Below are positions 1 through 8,551 of a stretch of DNA of 64,000 bases, piece by piece. Both the position numbers and the translations under genes were made by a program. The stretch is from Ignavibacteriales bacterium. GTDB lineage: Bacteria > Bacteroidota > Ignavibacteria > Ignavibacteriales > Melioribacteraceae. Positions within the stretch are counted from its first letter, which is position 1; each line of letters starts with the position of its first letter. Under the pieces are notes generated by a model, which made no database searches, was not told the DNA's origin, and was given only the letters and a program-made list of their open reading frames with translations. The stretch spans positions 1-64,000 of the forward strand of contig JAIOYW010000018.1 of assembly GCA_021740915.1 (NCBI GenBank), read 5' to 3'.

Positions 1-2311
1 CCATACGGTAGTCTTTCAGTGATCCGGTTACGTTATCCGGGAATACAAAACGTGCGTCAAAGATTCCTGCCGGTGGTGCCGGTGGTAGTTCTGCTTCGCC
101 AAGTCCTGCATCCAGTCCGTCTGTTCCAAGAGGATCGATACCTGCTGCCATATTGTATGTGCCGCCTACGCCGTCAACTACATTGAATGCGATTTCATAC
201 ATTGCTGCTTCATTAACACCTTTTTCGCCGTCTTTTACCGGGGTATTCATAATGAGTTCACCGTTGCCGGAAGCTTTTACCCAATATCCATGTCCTGGCA
301 TCAGGTTCTCCGGAACTACATATCCATTATCAAAACCAAAAAATGAAGATGCTATCAATCCCGGGGGATCAGAAATTACAGCAGATACAGGAGTCTCAAC
401 ATTAAATGGTCCGACCATATTCCAGCCTTCACTAACTGAAACATTTCCAACAAAAGCCTGTCCTGTAAATGTATGTTCATCTGCTTCAGAAAACTTCAGC
501 CAGTAACCGGCACCATTAATAAGATTATCAACGACCACATAACCATTGTCAAATCCAAAAGCGCTTGTTACTGCTGCCGGGAAAAGTGTTGCAACTGACA
601 TATCAGCCATTGCAAGCGGAACTGAAATAATATTCCAGCCGTCCGCAGTATTAAATGTAGATTCCAGTGCAGAAGTAAATTCTATTTTTAATGATGTGAC
701 AGCGCTATTGGTAAGTGAAAATGTATTTGTGCTTTTCATATTAACATTGACAAAAATTCCTCCAAATGCATCTGTCAGGTAAAAAGATCCATCTGGTAAG
801 GATTCAGGGTTCCAGTTAAATGTAAAAGGATAGCCGGAAACGCCTGGCTGGAATTGAAATGTCCATTCCGCCTCAGTCAATTCGGAGTTCCTTATGTCGA
901 TTAGTGAAGAGGCAGGAGGAGTAACCGGTAAATTAAGTCTTGCATCGAATGCACCGGCAGGTGGAACAGGAGGAAGCTCAATTTCACCAAGTTCGCTGTC
1001 TATACCATCTGTGGCATTTGGATGCTGACCGATTTGCAGGTCAATATCTGATTTTGCGCCGCCCGCATCAAGTACAGAAAGAGTAAGATTCCAGACATTT
1101 GGTGGTGTCCCTGCAGGGCCTGATAGTGTTGCATATCTTCCTGAAACTCCGGCAACAACCGTCCTGATAAGCACACCTGATTCACTGTCAATTTCATGGA
1201 CACCGGCGCCATTAGTAACAATGTAATTGCCATTGCCCAGCTGAAAGCAGCCGCGTAATCCAGTTACACCTGTAAGAAATTTGATCTGAGTTCCATTCGC
1301 ATCATAGACATACAAACCGGAAGGTGGTGAAAAACCGGCTACTGCTACATTGCCGTCAGTCTGCTCCGATATTTGTTCCGGAAAAGAAATTGAGGTGACA
1401 AAATAACCCAGTAAATTCCCGTCAAAATCATAACGATGAACTGCATTGCTTGAAGAGCCTGAGGCAAGCGCATCAGATGCTCTGAAAATAATATCAAACG
1501 GGCTATCTACTCCACCGGTGGTCGGTGTGATAAAACTTCCAATAAAATTGCCCATATTATCAAATTCCTGTATCAGGTCATCAACTGGGGCAGAACCATT
1601 TGTCACCAGAAGATTTCCCGTTACCGGATGATAATTATGTCCCCTAACATTATTGAGGATATCATTATTAACTCCGCCAGCCGGTGCAAAAAAACTTGAG
1701 AACACACCTGCTGTATCATATGCCATTACCCCGTCCTTTATCTGATCGGAGATAGAGTAAAATCCCCATGGACTGGTTCTTGTCTGGATGGGTGTTGTGA
1801 GATTCGAAGCATCAGAGAGTGTTACTTCAGGGTCAACAAGATCACCTGAATAAGGATCTAATCCGAGAGTTCTTTTCCCGGTTGATTCCATTACCAGGAG
1901 CATGCCTCCTTCAGATTTCAGATTGGAGACCGAATACCCTAATCCCGGATTTGTAATTCTTCCATCGGTATAATGCATTCTTGCATCATTCAAATTTATT
2001 TCAGCAGAGATTTGATGCCAAAAGGCAGTATAACCGTTGTTTATCGGATCATGAACTTTAGTAATGACAGCATAGACCGGCATACCGTTTTCAACACCGA
2101 CAGCATCTATAAAATATCCATCTTTCGTATAAATACTGAAAGGAAGTCCAAAATTCGCTGCGGCTAGTCTTGCCTCCGTAATGAGGCCGAAATCGTTTTC
2201 CGATTTTAAAAGCAGATCATTATAAGAGATATTTGGTCTGTCCTGTGCTTTAACAATAAAAGCAAACAAAACCAAAGCAAAAAATACATACTTGTGTAAG
2301 TTTTGATACAT
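1..2311 (-). CDS. Secreted multidomain surface protein, partial (runs off left edge)
   Basis: One uninterrupted frame starts at an ATG at 2309-2311, with GGAGG at 2316-2320 as ribosome site, and is still open at base 2, giving about 770 visible residues. The N-terminus (MYQNLHKYVFFALVLFAFIV, then KAQ) is a Sec signal peptide. The first half has repeating propeller-like phrases about dates, locations and text (NHL/beta-propeller style, uncertain). Around residues 430-450 and again around 720-752 there is a repeated phrase of the type ATDGxDxxLGExELPPxPPxGxFDAR. Between them are two related units starting GWNIISVPL (about 555) and GWNMVGPF (about 630), each followed by GFDNGYVV. Such proteins in Ignavibacteria usually end in a T9SS sorting tail, which would lie outside the window; that is inference. 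It follows the porin gene by 76 bases and may have its own promoter. Function unknown; probably exported to the cell surface. Confidence 0.85.
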   Translation of the reverse strand, partial: MYQNLHKYVFFALVLFAFIVKAQDRPNISYNDLLLKSENDFGLITEARLAAANFGLPFSIYTKDGYFIDAVGVENGMPVYAVITKVHDPINNGYTAFWHQISAEINLNDARMHYTDGRITNPGLGYSVSNLKSEGGMLLVMESTGKRTLGLDPYSGDLVDPEVTLSDASNLTTPIQTRTSPWGFYSISDQIKDGVMAYDTAGVFSSFFAPAGGVNNDILNNVRGHNYHPVTGNLLVTNGSAPVDDLIQEFDNMGNFIGSFITPTTGGVDSPFDIIFRASDALASGSSSNAVHRYDFDGNLLGYFVTSISFPEQISEQTDGNVAVAGFSPPSGLYVYDANGTQIKFLTGVTGLRGCFQLGNGNYIVTNGAGVHEIDSESGVLIRTVVAGVSGRYATLSGPAGTPPNVWNLTLSVLDAGGAKSDIDLQIGQHPNATDGIDSELGEIELPPVPPAGAFDARLNLPVTPPASSLIDIRNSELTEAEWTFQFQPGVSGYPFTFNWNPESLPDGSFYLTDAFGGIFVNVNMKSTNTFSLTNSAVTSLKIEFTSALESTFNTADGWNIISVPLAMADMSVATLFPAAVTSAFGFDNGYVVVDNLINGAGYWLKFSEADEHTFTGQAFVGNVSVSEGWNMVGPFNVETPVSAVISDPPGLIASSFFGFDNGYVVPENLMPGHGYWVKASGNGELIMNTPVKDGEKGVNEAAMYEIAFNVVDGVGGTYNMAAGIDPLGTDGLDAGLGEAELPPAPPAGIFDARFVFPDNVTGSLKDYRM

Positions 2312-2387
2312 TGAACCTCCGAAGTGTTTGTTAAAAGTAAACTAAATTAGAAAATAATATAATTTCGGTTCAATTTAAAGTACTTGC

Positions 2388-3989
2388 TCAGAATTTCCAA
2401 TTGAAATTAATGAAAATACGACCTAATGTCGTGTTTTGTTCGAACGTCCCCTCATAATTGAGAGTCAGATAAAATTTTCTCAGGAAATTAACACCCAGGT
2501 CAGCTTCAAGAATATTCTGTTTAAGATCGGTAGCGCTGCGAATAAAATGATACTTTACTATTCGGTATCCAATACCGCAATCAAGTAAATTGTTTAAGAG
2601 TTCTTTCCTTATCTGAAACCCTGCAATGTTGCCGTCAATGTAATTTGTTCTAAGGAAATTTGTCGAAAAAGAGAGTGAGGCATTAATTAGCGGGACTCTG
2701 GAATATGAAGCATAGAAACCATAATTATCAGATGATCTGATATCAGATTTCTTAGCCCTCGTGCCATAACTTATGCCCAGGAAGAGATTATTGAACGGTC
2801 TGAGATTTAAACGCGCCCTGAAACCCTGTCTTGTTTCATTGTCGTAGATACTATCTGCAAGAGTTCTGAATGTTTCATAATAAATGACATTTTTTCTTGC
2901 ATCATAAGAAGCATTCATAGATAACCATCGGTTAAAACTGTAACCGGCAGAAAGATAGATACTTGTAATATTAAAGGTGGTCTCAGAAATACCACGGAAT
3001 TTTTTATAAAGATCAATTTCTGAAGAGAAGAATAAGTTTAACCTGCTTAAGGGTAAGGAAGAATGCTGAAAATACAGAAATCTCCTGTCAGTATTTAAAT
3101 TATTTGTCTGATTAATAATACTGAATGAATTATTCATTATTCCTTCAAATACCGAGTCCTGCCGGGATATGTATGCTCCTGCCTGAAATAATTTGACAAT
3201 GACTCCGTAATCCGAAAAATTCGGTCGGGAGCCGGCAATTACACCATATTCAAAATACTTTGTGTTATTTTCATATTGGAATCCATCAATAGCGCCGGCA
3301 TTGGAAAGTTTGGGATTTATTTTTCTTCCAACCGTAAGTCTGGATGATTCACTTATTTTATAAATTAGGGCAAGGTCATATATCTTGAGGGCTTCTCCAA
3401 GATTCGATTTTACTCGCTGCCAGTCACGGGTACGATAATTAAAGGTAATATATGTCTGTAAATCAATCGGCAAACCTGCAACATCTTTACTATCGAGAGA
3501 AAGCCTGTAGCGCCACCTTTGATTATCAGCCCGGCTGCTGTAATTATTAAAATTTGTATAGGATGTGACTGAAAACTTTCCTCTAAAATCAGAAGATTCT
3601 TTGATGAATTCTTTGGATTTATCTGGTAAAACTGCAATTACTGGTTCAATCATATCTTTTGAATCATCAGTGGAATCTGCAAACTCTCCCGTAAATCTTG
3701 CAAACCCGGTTAAGGAATCGCCTTTTTTAAATTCCGCTTCTGTAATCGGCTCACCCGCGAGAGAAGTACTTGACTTAAATTTGACTTTCACAACAGGAAT
3801 TAAGTCAGTTCCACGGCTATAATAAAGTGTATCGCCTATCTCGAAACCCTTAGTCTCGCTAAACTTGACATAGATGGTGGACCGGGTGACAAGAGAGATT
3901 TCACCTGTTATAGCAATGCTTTTTTCTTGAGCATTAAATGAAGCCGCAAAAAACAGGCATACAGTAAGGAAATATATTTTTTTCATCAT
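2388..3989 (-). CDS. Outer membrane beta-barrel protein (porin-like), partner of the giant cytochrome
   Basis: A 533-residue protein with signal peptide MMKKIYFLTVCLFFAASFNA. Residues about 25-95 look like a small SH3-like beta domain (ITGEISLVTRSTIYVKF, then KGFEIGDTLYY). From about residue 135 to the end there are many alternating hydrophobic/polar strands rich in Tyr, Phe and Asn, and the chain ends in INFNWKF, a terminal aromatic residue as in BAM-inserted barrels. The start ATG overlaps the stop of the 61-heme cytochrome gene (ATGA), so the two are translationally coupled. In known porin-cytochrome conduits a barrel holds multiheme cytochromes across the outer membrane. By position this protein would play that part; that role is inference. 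An ordinary porin is the alternative. Confidence 0.75.
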   Translation of the reverse strand: MMKKIYFLTVCLFFAASFNAQEKSIAITGEISLVTRSTIYVKFSETKGFEIGDTLYYSRGTDLIPVVKVKFKSSTSLAGEPITEAEFKKGDSLTGFARFTGEFADSTDDSKDMIEPVIAVLPDKSKEFIKESSDFRGKFSVTSYTNFNNYSSRADNQRWRYRLSLDSKDVAGLPIDLQTYITFNYRTRDWQRVKSNLGEALKIYDLALIYKISESSRLTVGRKINPKLSNAGAIDGFQYENNTKYFEYGVIAGSRPNFSDYGVIVKLFQAGAYISRQDSVFEGIMNNSFSIINQTNNLNTDRRFLYFQHSSLPLSRLNLFFSSEIDLYKKFRGISETTFNITSIYLSAGYSFNRWLSMNASYDARKNVIYYETFRTLADSIYDNETRQGFRARLNLRPFNNLFLGISYGTRAKKSDIRSSDNYGFYASYSRVPLINASLSFSTNFLRTNYIDGNIAGFQIRKELLNNLLDCGIGYRIVKYHFIRSATDLKQNILEADLGVNFLRKFYLTLNYEGTFEQNTTLGRIFINFNWKF

Positions 3990-6900
3990 TTGTCAATTAA
4001 TTTTAAGTGACTTGCTGATTTATCGCTTCCATCCGGGTGACAATCATAACAGGCGATGCTATTATAAATGTAGCCCTGTACCCCTTCATGCTCATTATCC
4101 ATTTCAGATTGACGATGCTCATGGCAGTCAATACAGGAGAATATTGAGAAATTTCCAGCAACAGTATGGCAATCTGAGCAGAGATTCCATTCATCATCAT
4201 GTTTGCCTGAATAAATCGGGAAATACTGCTGATCGTGATTAAACGTTGACGGAATCCATGCGCTCTGAGAATGACATTCTTCACAATCAAGCGGAAATCC
4301 TTGTGATAAATGGTTTGGATTCGAAACTGAATTGTAATCCTGCTGATGGCATCCGACACAAGTGTTCGCAGTATTATTATAATTTCCATTATGGCATGAA
4401 ACACATTGATCTGAGATAAGATTATGTGCGCCGATCAGAGCAAAATAATTATTATGAATCGGAAACGAGGCAGGTTCCCAATTTGCATTTGTAGTATGGC
4501 ACTGGTCGCAATTCTGAGGAATGTTCAGGATTTCGTGATCAGGATTCGCCGAAGCCTGAAAATCGCTGAGATGACATTCAGAACATACACTGGATGTGCC
4601 TGTGTAACCAACGGCATGACAATCGGAACACTGGGTTGTAAGATGTACTCCTGTCAATGGGAAATTTGTATTGGCATGATCAAATGTAACCTCGTTCCAT
4701 GCAGTAGCAGAATGACATAATTGACAATCTGTCGGGAAATTTTGTGTCACATGATCAGGTGCTGTATTATATACAGATAAATGGCAATCCACGCATACAG
4801 ATGAAGTACCAGAGGTCACTCCCTGGTGGCAATCTGAACATGTTGCGGAAGTATGTCCTCCTAATAGCTGAAAATTTGTACTATTGTGATCGAATGACCC
4901 CGGAACCCAGGCAATGGTATTATGACAATCCTGGCATTGATCAGATAAACCGATAGCAGTATGATTGGGATTCAAAGAATTGTTAAAGTTCGATAAATGA
5001 CAATCAACACAAACAGAAGAAGTGCCGGAAGTTATTCCCTGGTGACAATCTGAGCAATTCGCGGATGTATGACCTCCTAAAAGCTGAAAATTTGTACTAT
5101 TGTGATCGAATGTCCCCGGAACCCAGGCTATTGTATTATGACAATCCTGACACTGATCAGATATTCCGATAACTGTATGATTGGGATTTAGGGAATTGTT
5201 AAAGTCTGATAAATGACAATCAGCACACAATGTGGAAGTTCCGGATGTGGAGCCTGTGTGACAATCTGAACACTGATTGGTGATATGTGCGCCAGCGAGT
5301 TGAAAACCAGTTGCAGAATGGTTAAATGTCCCCGGGATCCAAGCGGTGGTGTTGTGACAATCCTGACAAACATTCGAGATACCTGCTGTCTGATGGTTAG
5401 GATTTACCGAATTCAGATACTTTTGCTCATGACAGGATATACAGTCAACCGGGAGAGGGTTATAACCGGAGATGTGACAGACGCTGCACTCAGTCTCAAG
5501 ATGCGCACCAGTAAGCGGGAAGGCGGAATTAGCATGATTAAATGAACTTCCTTCGCTTCCATCCGGATGACAAGCTAAACAGGCTGTGCTGCTAAATTGA
5601 TAGCCCTGGACTCCCTGATGTTCTGAAGCCATCTGAGCTTGTCCATGCTCATGGCAGTTGATACACTCAAATACTGAATAATTCGAAGAGATTGTGTGAC
5701 AATCCGAACAAATATTCCATTCCCCCTGATGTTTTCCTGAATATATTGGAAAAAAGGCTGCATCATGTTCAAAAGTCGATGGTGTCCATGCAGTCTGGTT
5801 ATGACATTCAGTACAGTCCTGAGAAAAACTTGGTAAATTATGCGGCGGGTTCGAAACTGACTGGTAGTCATCCGAATGACAGCCATAACACTGATCCGGA
5901 GTGTTCACATAATCTCCTGAATGACATTGACTACAGTCATTGCTAATCTGTGTATGTGCTCCTGTAATCAGATAGTATTGATTATGCTGCGGAAATTCTG
6001 CAGGCTCCCACCCGATTGAAGTAGTATGACATGTGGAACAATCGTCGCCCAGATTTAATGCTGTGTGATTCGGATTAATCGCCTGCTGGTAATCATCTGA
6101 ATGACAATCTGTACATGCAGTCGAGGTGCCTGCAAGTCCTCCTGTATGACAGGATTGGCAATCGGTATTCGTATGTCCGCCTGTTAAAAGGAAATTTGTC
6201 TGTCCGTGATCATAAACGATATCAGCCCATTGTTCACTTACATGACAGATATCGCAATTTGTCGGATAATTTTGGCCAAGATGATTCGGCGCATTGTTGT
6301 AATTCTGATCATGACAACTCAAACATTCCGTAGGAAGAGCGGAATAACCATTTGTATGGCATTGACTGCAGTCAAGCGGAGAATGCGCCCCTGTAAGCGG
6401 AAAAGCTGATGTCTGGTGATCAAACGCCCCCTGATCGCTTCCATCAGGATGGCAGGCAAAACATTCAGGGCTTGAATAGATATATCCTGTTATCGATCTG
6501 TGTTTCTGATCCATTTCGATTTTGTTGTGCTCATGACACTGAGTACAATCAAAAGCTGAAAAATTTGAAGCTTGTGTATGACAATCAGCGCACGAAGCCC
6601 ATTCCCCATTGTGTTTTCCTGAATATATCGGAAAATAAGGTCCATCATGGTCAAAATTGGCTTGATTCCATTGGGTCGGAGAATGACAATCTTCGCAGGT
6701 TGTAGGAAATCCGGCAGAAAGGTGTGCCGGGTTCGTTGAGTTATTATATTCAATCGTATGACAAGAATAGCAGTCTGAGTTGGTATTTGAATACCCAGTC
6801 GAGTGACAATCTGAACATGAGACCGTAATAAGCGAATGAGAATTTGTTAATGCGAACACATTATTATGATCAGGATATTGAGCTGGCTGCCATCCTGGTC

Positions 6901-8551
6901 CTGTCTGGTGGCATCTGGCACAATCTGTTCCGGTATTTATCGTAATATGGTTTGGATTCTGTGCACTATTGTAATCAGTTTGATGACAATCAGAACATTG
7001 CGCTGATGTTCCGGCAAAACCGGCTGAATGGCAGTCAGAGCAGTTTGCTGCATTATGAGAGCCTGTCAAAGGAAAATTAGTTGCCGAATGGTTAAATGTT
7101 GAAGCCTGCCAGGTTTGCGTATCATGGCAGATCACACAATCGGTAGGATATCCCTGCGGCAGATGATTCGGAGCACTCTGATAATTATTTAAATGGCAGC
7201 TGTAACAGTCAGTCGGTGTATTTTGATAGCCTGTTTGATGACAATCGGCACAACTTACTGATTGATGTTGCCCGGTGAGTGGAAAACCTGTATTTGCATG
7301 ATTCGGTCCGTCATCTCCCTCACCTGAAGGATGGCAAGTATAACAAGCCTGACTATTGTACTGGTATCCATTGACTCCCTGATGGTCGCTATCCACTTCA
7401 GACTTATTTGAATGTTCGTGACAATTAATACAGGAGAAATCCTGGTAATTTGAGCTATTTATATGACAGTCTGAACAATTATCCCATTCACCACGGTGCT
7501 TGCCCGAATAAATCGGGAAATATGGCCCATCATGGTCAAAATCTGCCGGTGACCAGGCATTCTGATTGTGACATTGTGTACAATCTGTATCGAATGCAAG
7601 GGTCTGATGCGGAGGATCAACCGTAGAATTATATTCATCCTGATGACATCCGACGCACTGATTGGGGGTATTAGTATAACCCGCAGAATGACAAGACTGA
7701 CATTGGCTGGCAATGGCAGTGTGAGCCCCGATAATCGGATAGATATTGTTATGCCCCGGGAATTGTGCAGGCTGCCAGCCTGGTGATGTCGTGTGACAGG
7801 TTTGACAATCCTGAGAAAAATTATTCTGGGAGTGTGAAGGGTTAACGGTTGCCTGGAAATCCTGTAGATGGCATGAAACACATTGGTTCGAAAGTCCTGT
7901 AAACAGGTTGCTCGTATGGCAGGAAGCACAGGTTGCAATAGAATGTCCTCCGGTCAGAGGGAAAAAATTATGATCGAAACCAGTCCCGGACCAGGAATTA
8001 GAAGTCAGGGTATGGCAACTTTCACAGTCTTTTGAAAATCCGGACAAAATATGGTTGGGATTCTGTGTGGAATTATAGTCTTCGGTATGACAGTCGAAAC
8101 ACTGGACACCTAAAGGAACAAAATTTAATTTCGATGATGAGCTGTGACAACTCTCACAATCGGCAACCGCATGTGACCCCAGTAGCGGAAATCTTCCCAA
8201 CTGATGAATTTCAGTAATGCTGCTTACGACCCAGGATTCTGGTGTGTGGCATCTTTCACAATCAAAACCAGTGGAATTCTCATGCACATCTTTGTGGCAA
8301 CTGATGCAGCGGGAATCTGAAGAACTGAAGACAAGTGTATTATGGCAGCTTTTACAGTCTGCTGCTTTATGCTGCCCCAAAAGTTCAAATCCAGTAGTAG
8401 AATGGTCATACGAAAGTTTTGAACGATCAATCTTCCAGTTATCTGTTGTATGACAAACAAGGCAATCTATGTCGAAATTACTTCCATGCGGAGATTGTCC
8501 GAATATTCCATTAGAAAGGAATAATATTATCAGGAATGACAGACGATACAT
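3986..8551 (-). CDS. Giant multiheme c-type cytochrome, about 61 CxxCH heme sites
   Basis: A 1521-residue exported protein (signal peptide MYRLSFLIILFLSNGIFGQ) in which I count 61 CxxCH motifs, about one per 25 residues. No lipobox, membrane helix or T9SS tail is visible. Many hemes follow a phrase such as FxHxxTxFxLxGxH, whose histidines are likely distal ligands. The chain is made of four super-repeats, each containing a phrase FPIYSGKHxxEW (near residues 346, 641, 937, 1445) and closing with a CxxCHP(D/S)G phrase. By my count they hold 16, 12, 12 and 21 hemes. It probably moves electrons along the periplasm or outside the cell. Its gene overlaps the 20-heme gene upstream by 22 bases and the porin gene downstream by 4. 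Multiheme cytochrome is certain; the electron acceptor is unknown. AGGAGGG lies 5' of the ATG. Confidence 0.93.
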   Translation of the reverse strand: MYRLSFLIILFLSNGIFGQSPHGSNFDIDCLVCHTTDNWKIDRSKLSYDHSTTGFELLGQHKAADCKSCHNTLVFSSSDSRCISCHKDVHENSTGFDCERCHTPESWVVSSITEIHQLGRFPLLGSHAVADCESCHSSSSKLNFVPLGVQCFDCHTEDYNSTQNPNHILSGFSKDCESCHTLTSNSWSGTGFDHNFFPLTGGHSIATCASCHTSNLFTGLSNQCVSCHLQDFQATVNPSHSQNNFSQDCQTCHTTSPGWQPAQFPGHNNIYPIIGAHTAIASQCQSCHSAGYTNTPNQCVGCHQDEYNSTVDPPHQTLAFDTDCTQCHNQNAWSPADFDHDGPYFPIYSGKHRGEWDNCSDCHINSSNYQDFSCINCHEHSNKSEVDSDHQGVNGYQYNSQACYTCHPSGEGDDGPNHANTGFPLTGQHQSVSCADCHQTGYQNTPTDCYSCHLNNYQSAPNHLPQGYPTDCVICHDTQTWQASTFNHSATNFPLTGSHNAANCSDCHSAGFAGTSAQCSDCHQTDYNSAQNPNHITINTGTDCARCHQTGPGWQPAQYPDHNNVFALTNSHSLITVSCSDCHSTGYSNTNSDCYSCHTIEYNNSTNPAHLSAGFPTTCEDCHSPTQWNQANFDHDGPYFPIYSGKHNGEWASCADCHTQASNFSAFDCTQCHEHNKIEMDQKHRSITGYIYSSPECFACHPDGSDQGAFDHQTSAFPLTGAHSPLDCSQCHTNGYSALPTECLSCHDQNYNNAPNHLGQNYPTNCDICHVSEQWADIVYDHGQTNFLLTGGHTNTDCQSCHTGGLAGTSTACTDCHSDDYQQAINPNHTALNLGDDCSTCHTTSIGWEPAEFPQHNQYYLITGAHTQISNDCSQCHSGDYVNTPDQCYGCHSDDYQSVSNPPHNLPSFSQDCTECHNQTAWTPSTFEHDAAFFPIYSGKHQGEWNICSDCHTISSNYSVFECINCHEHGQAQMASEHQGVQGYQFSSTACLACHPDGSEGSSFNHANSAFPLTGAHLETECSVCHISGYNPLPVDCISCHEQKYLNSVNPNHQTAGISNVCQDCHNTTAWIPGTFNHSATGFQLAGAHITNQCSDCHTGSTSGTSTLCADCHLSDFNNSLNPNHTVIGISDQCQDCHNTIAWVPGTFDHNSTNFQLLGGHTSANCSDCHQGITSGTSSVCVDCHLSNFNNSLNPNHTAIGLSDQCQDCHNTIAWVPGSFDHNSTNFQLLGGHTSATCSDCHQGVTSGTSSVCVDCHLSVYNTAPDHVTQNFPTDCQLCHSATAWNEVTFDHANTNFPLTGVHLTTQCSDCHAVGYTGTSSVCSECHLSDFQASANPDHEILNIPQNCDQCHTTNANWEPASFPIHNNYFALIGAHNLISDQCVSCHNGNYNNTANTCVGCHQQDYNSVSNPNHLSQGFPLDCEECHSQSAWIPSTFNHDQQYFPIYSGKHDDEWNLCSDCHTVAGNFSIFSCIDCHEHRQSEMDNEHEGVQGYIYNSIACYDCHPDGSDKSASHLKLIDK
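4861..5292 (-). repeat. Two tandem 216-bp direct repeats inside the giant cytochrome gene
   Basis: Bases 4861-5076 and 5077-5292 are similar copies in direct orientation. For example GAAAATTTGTACTATTGTGA occurs in both at a 216-base offset, and runs such as CCCCGGAACCCAGGC and TTATGACAATCCTG recur at the same offset. Each copy encodes 72 residues with three CxxCH motifs. Similarity continues more weakly on both sides. This marks a recent duplication within the coding region. Confidence 0.85.

Noticed and set aside
4861-5292. Possible CRISPR array because of regular repeats
   Set aside because: Repeats are 216 bases, diverged, in frame and coding for heme modules, with no unique spacers.
4003-8460. 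Many open frames on both strands across the giant cytochrome gene
   Set aside because: Shadows of the highly biased CxxCH coding sequence; no start signals and no family features.
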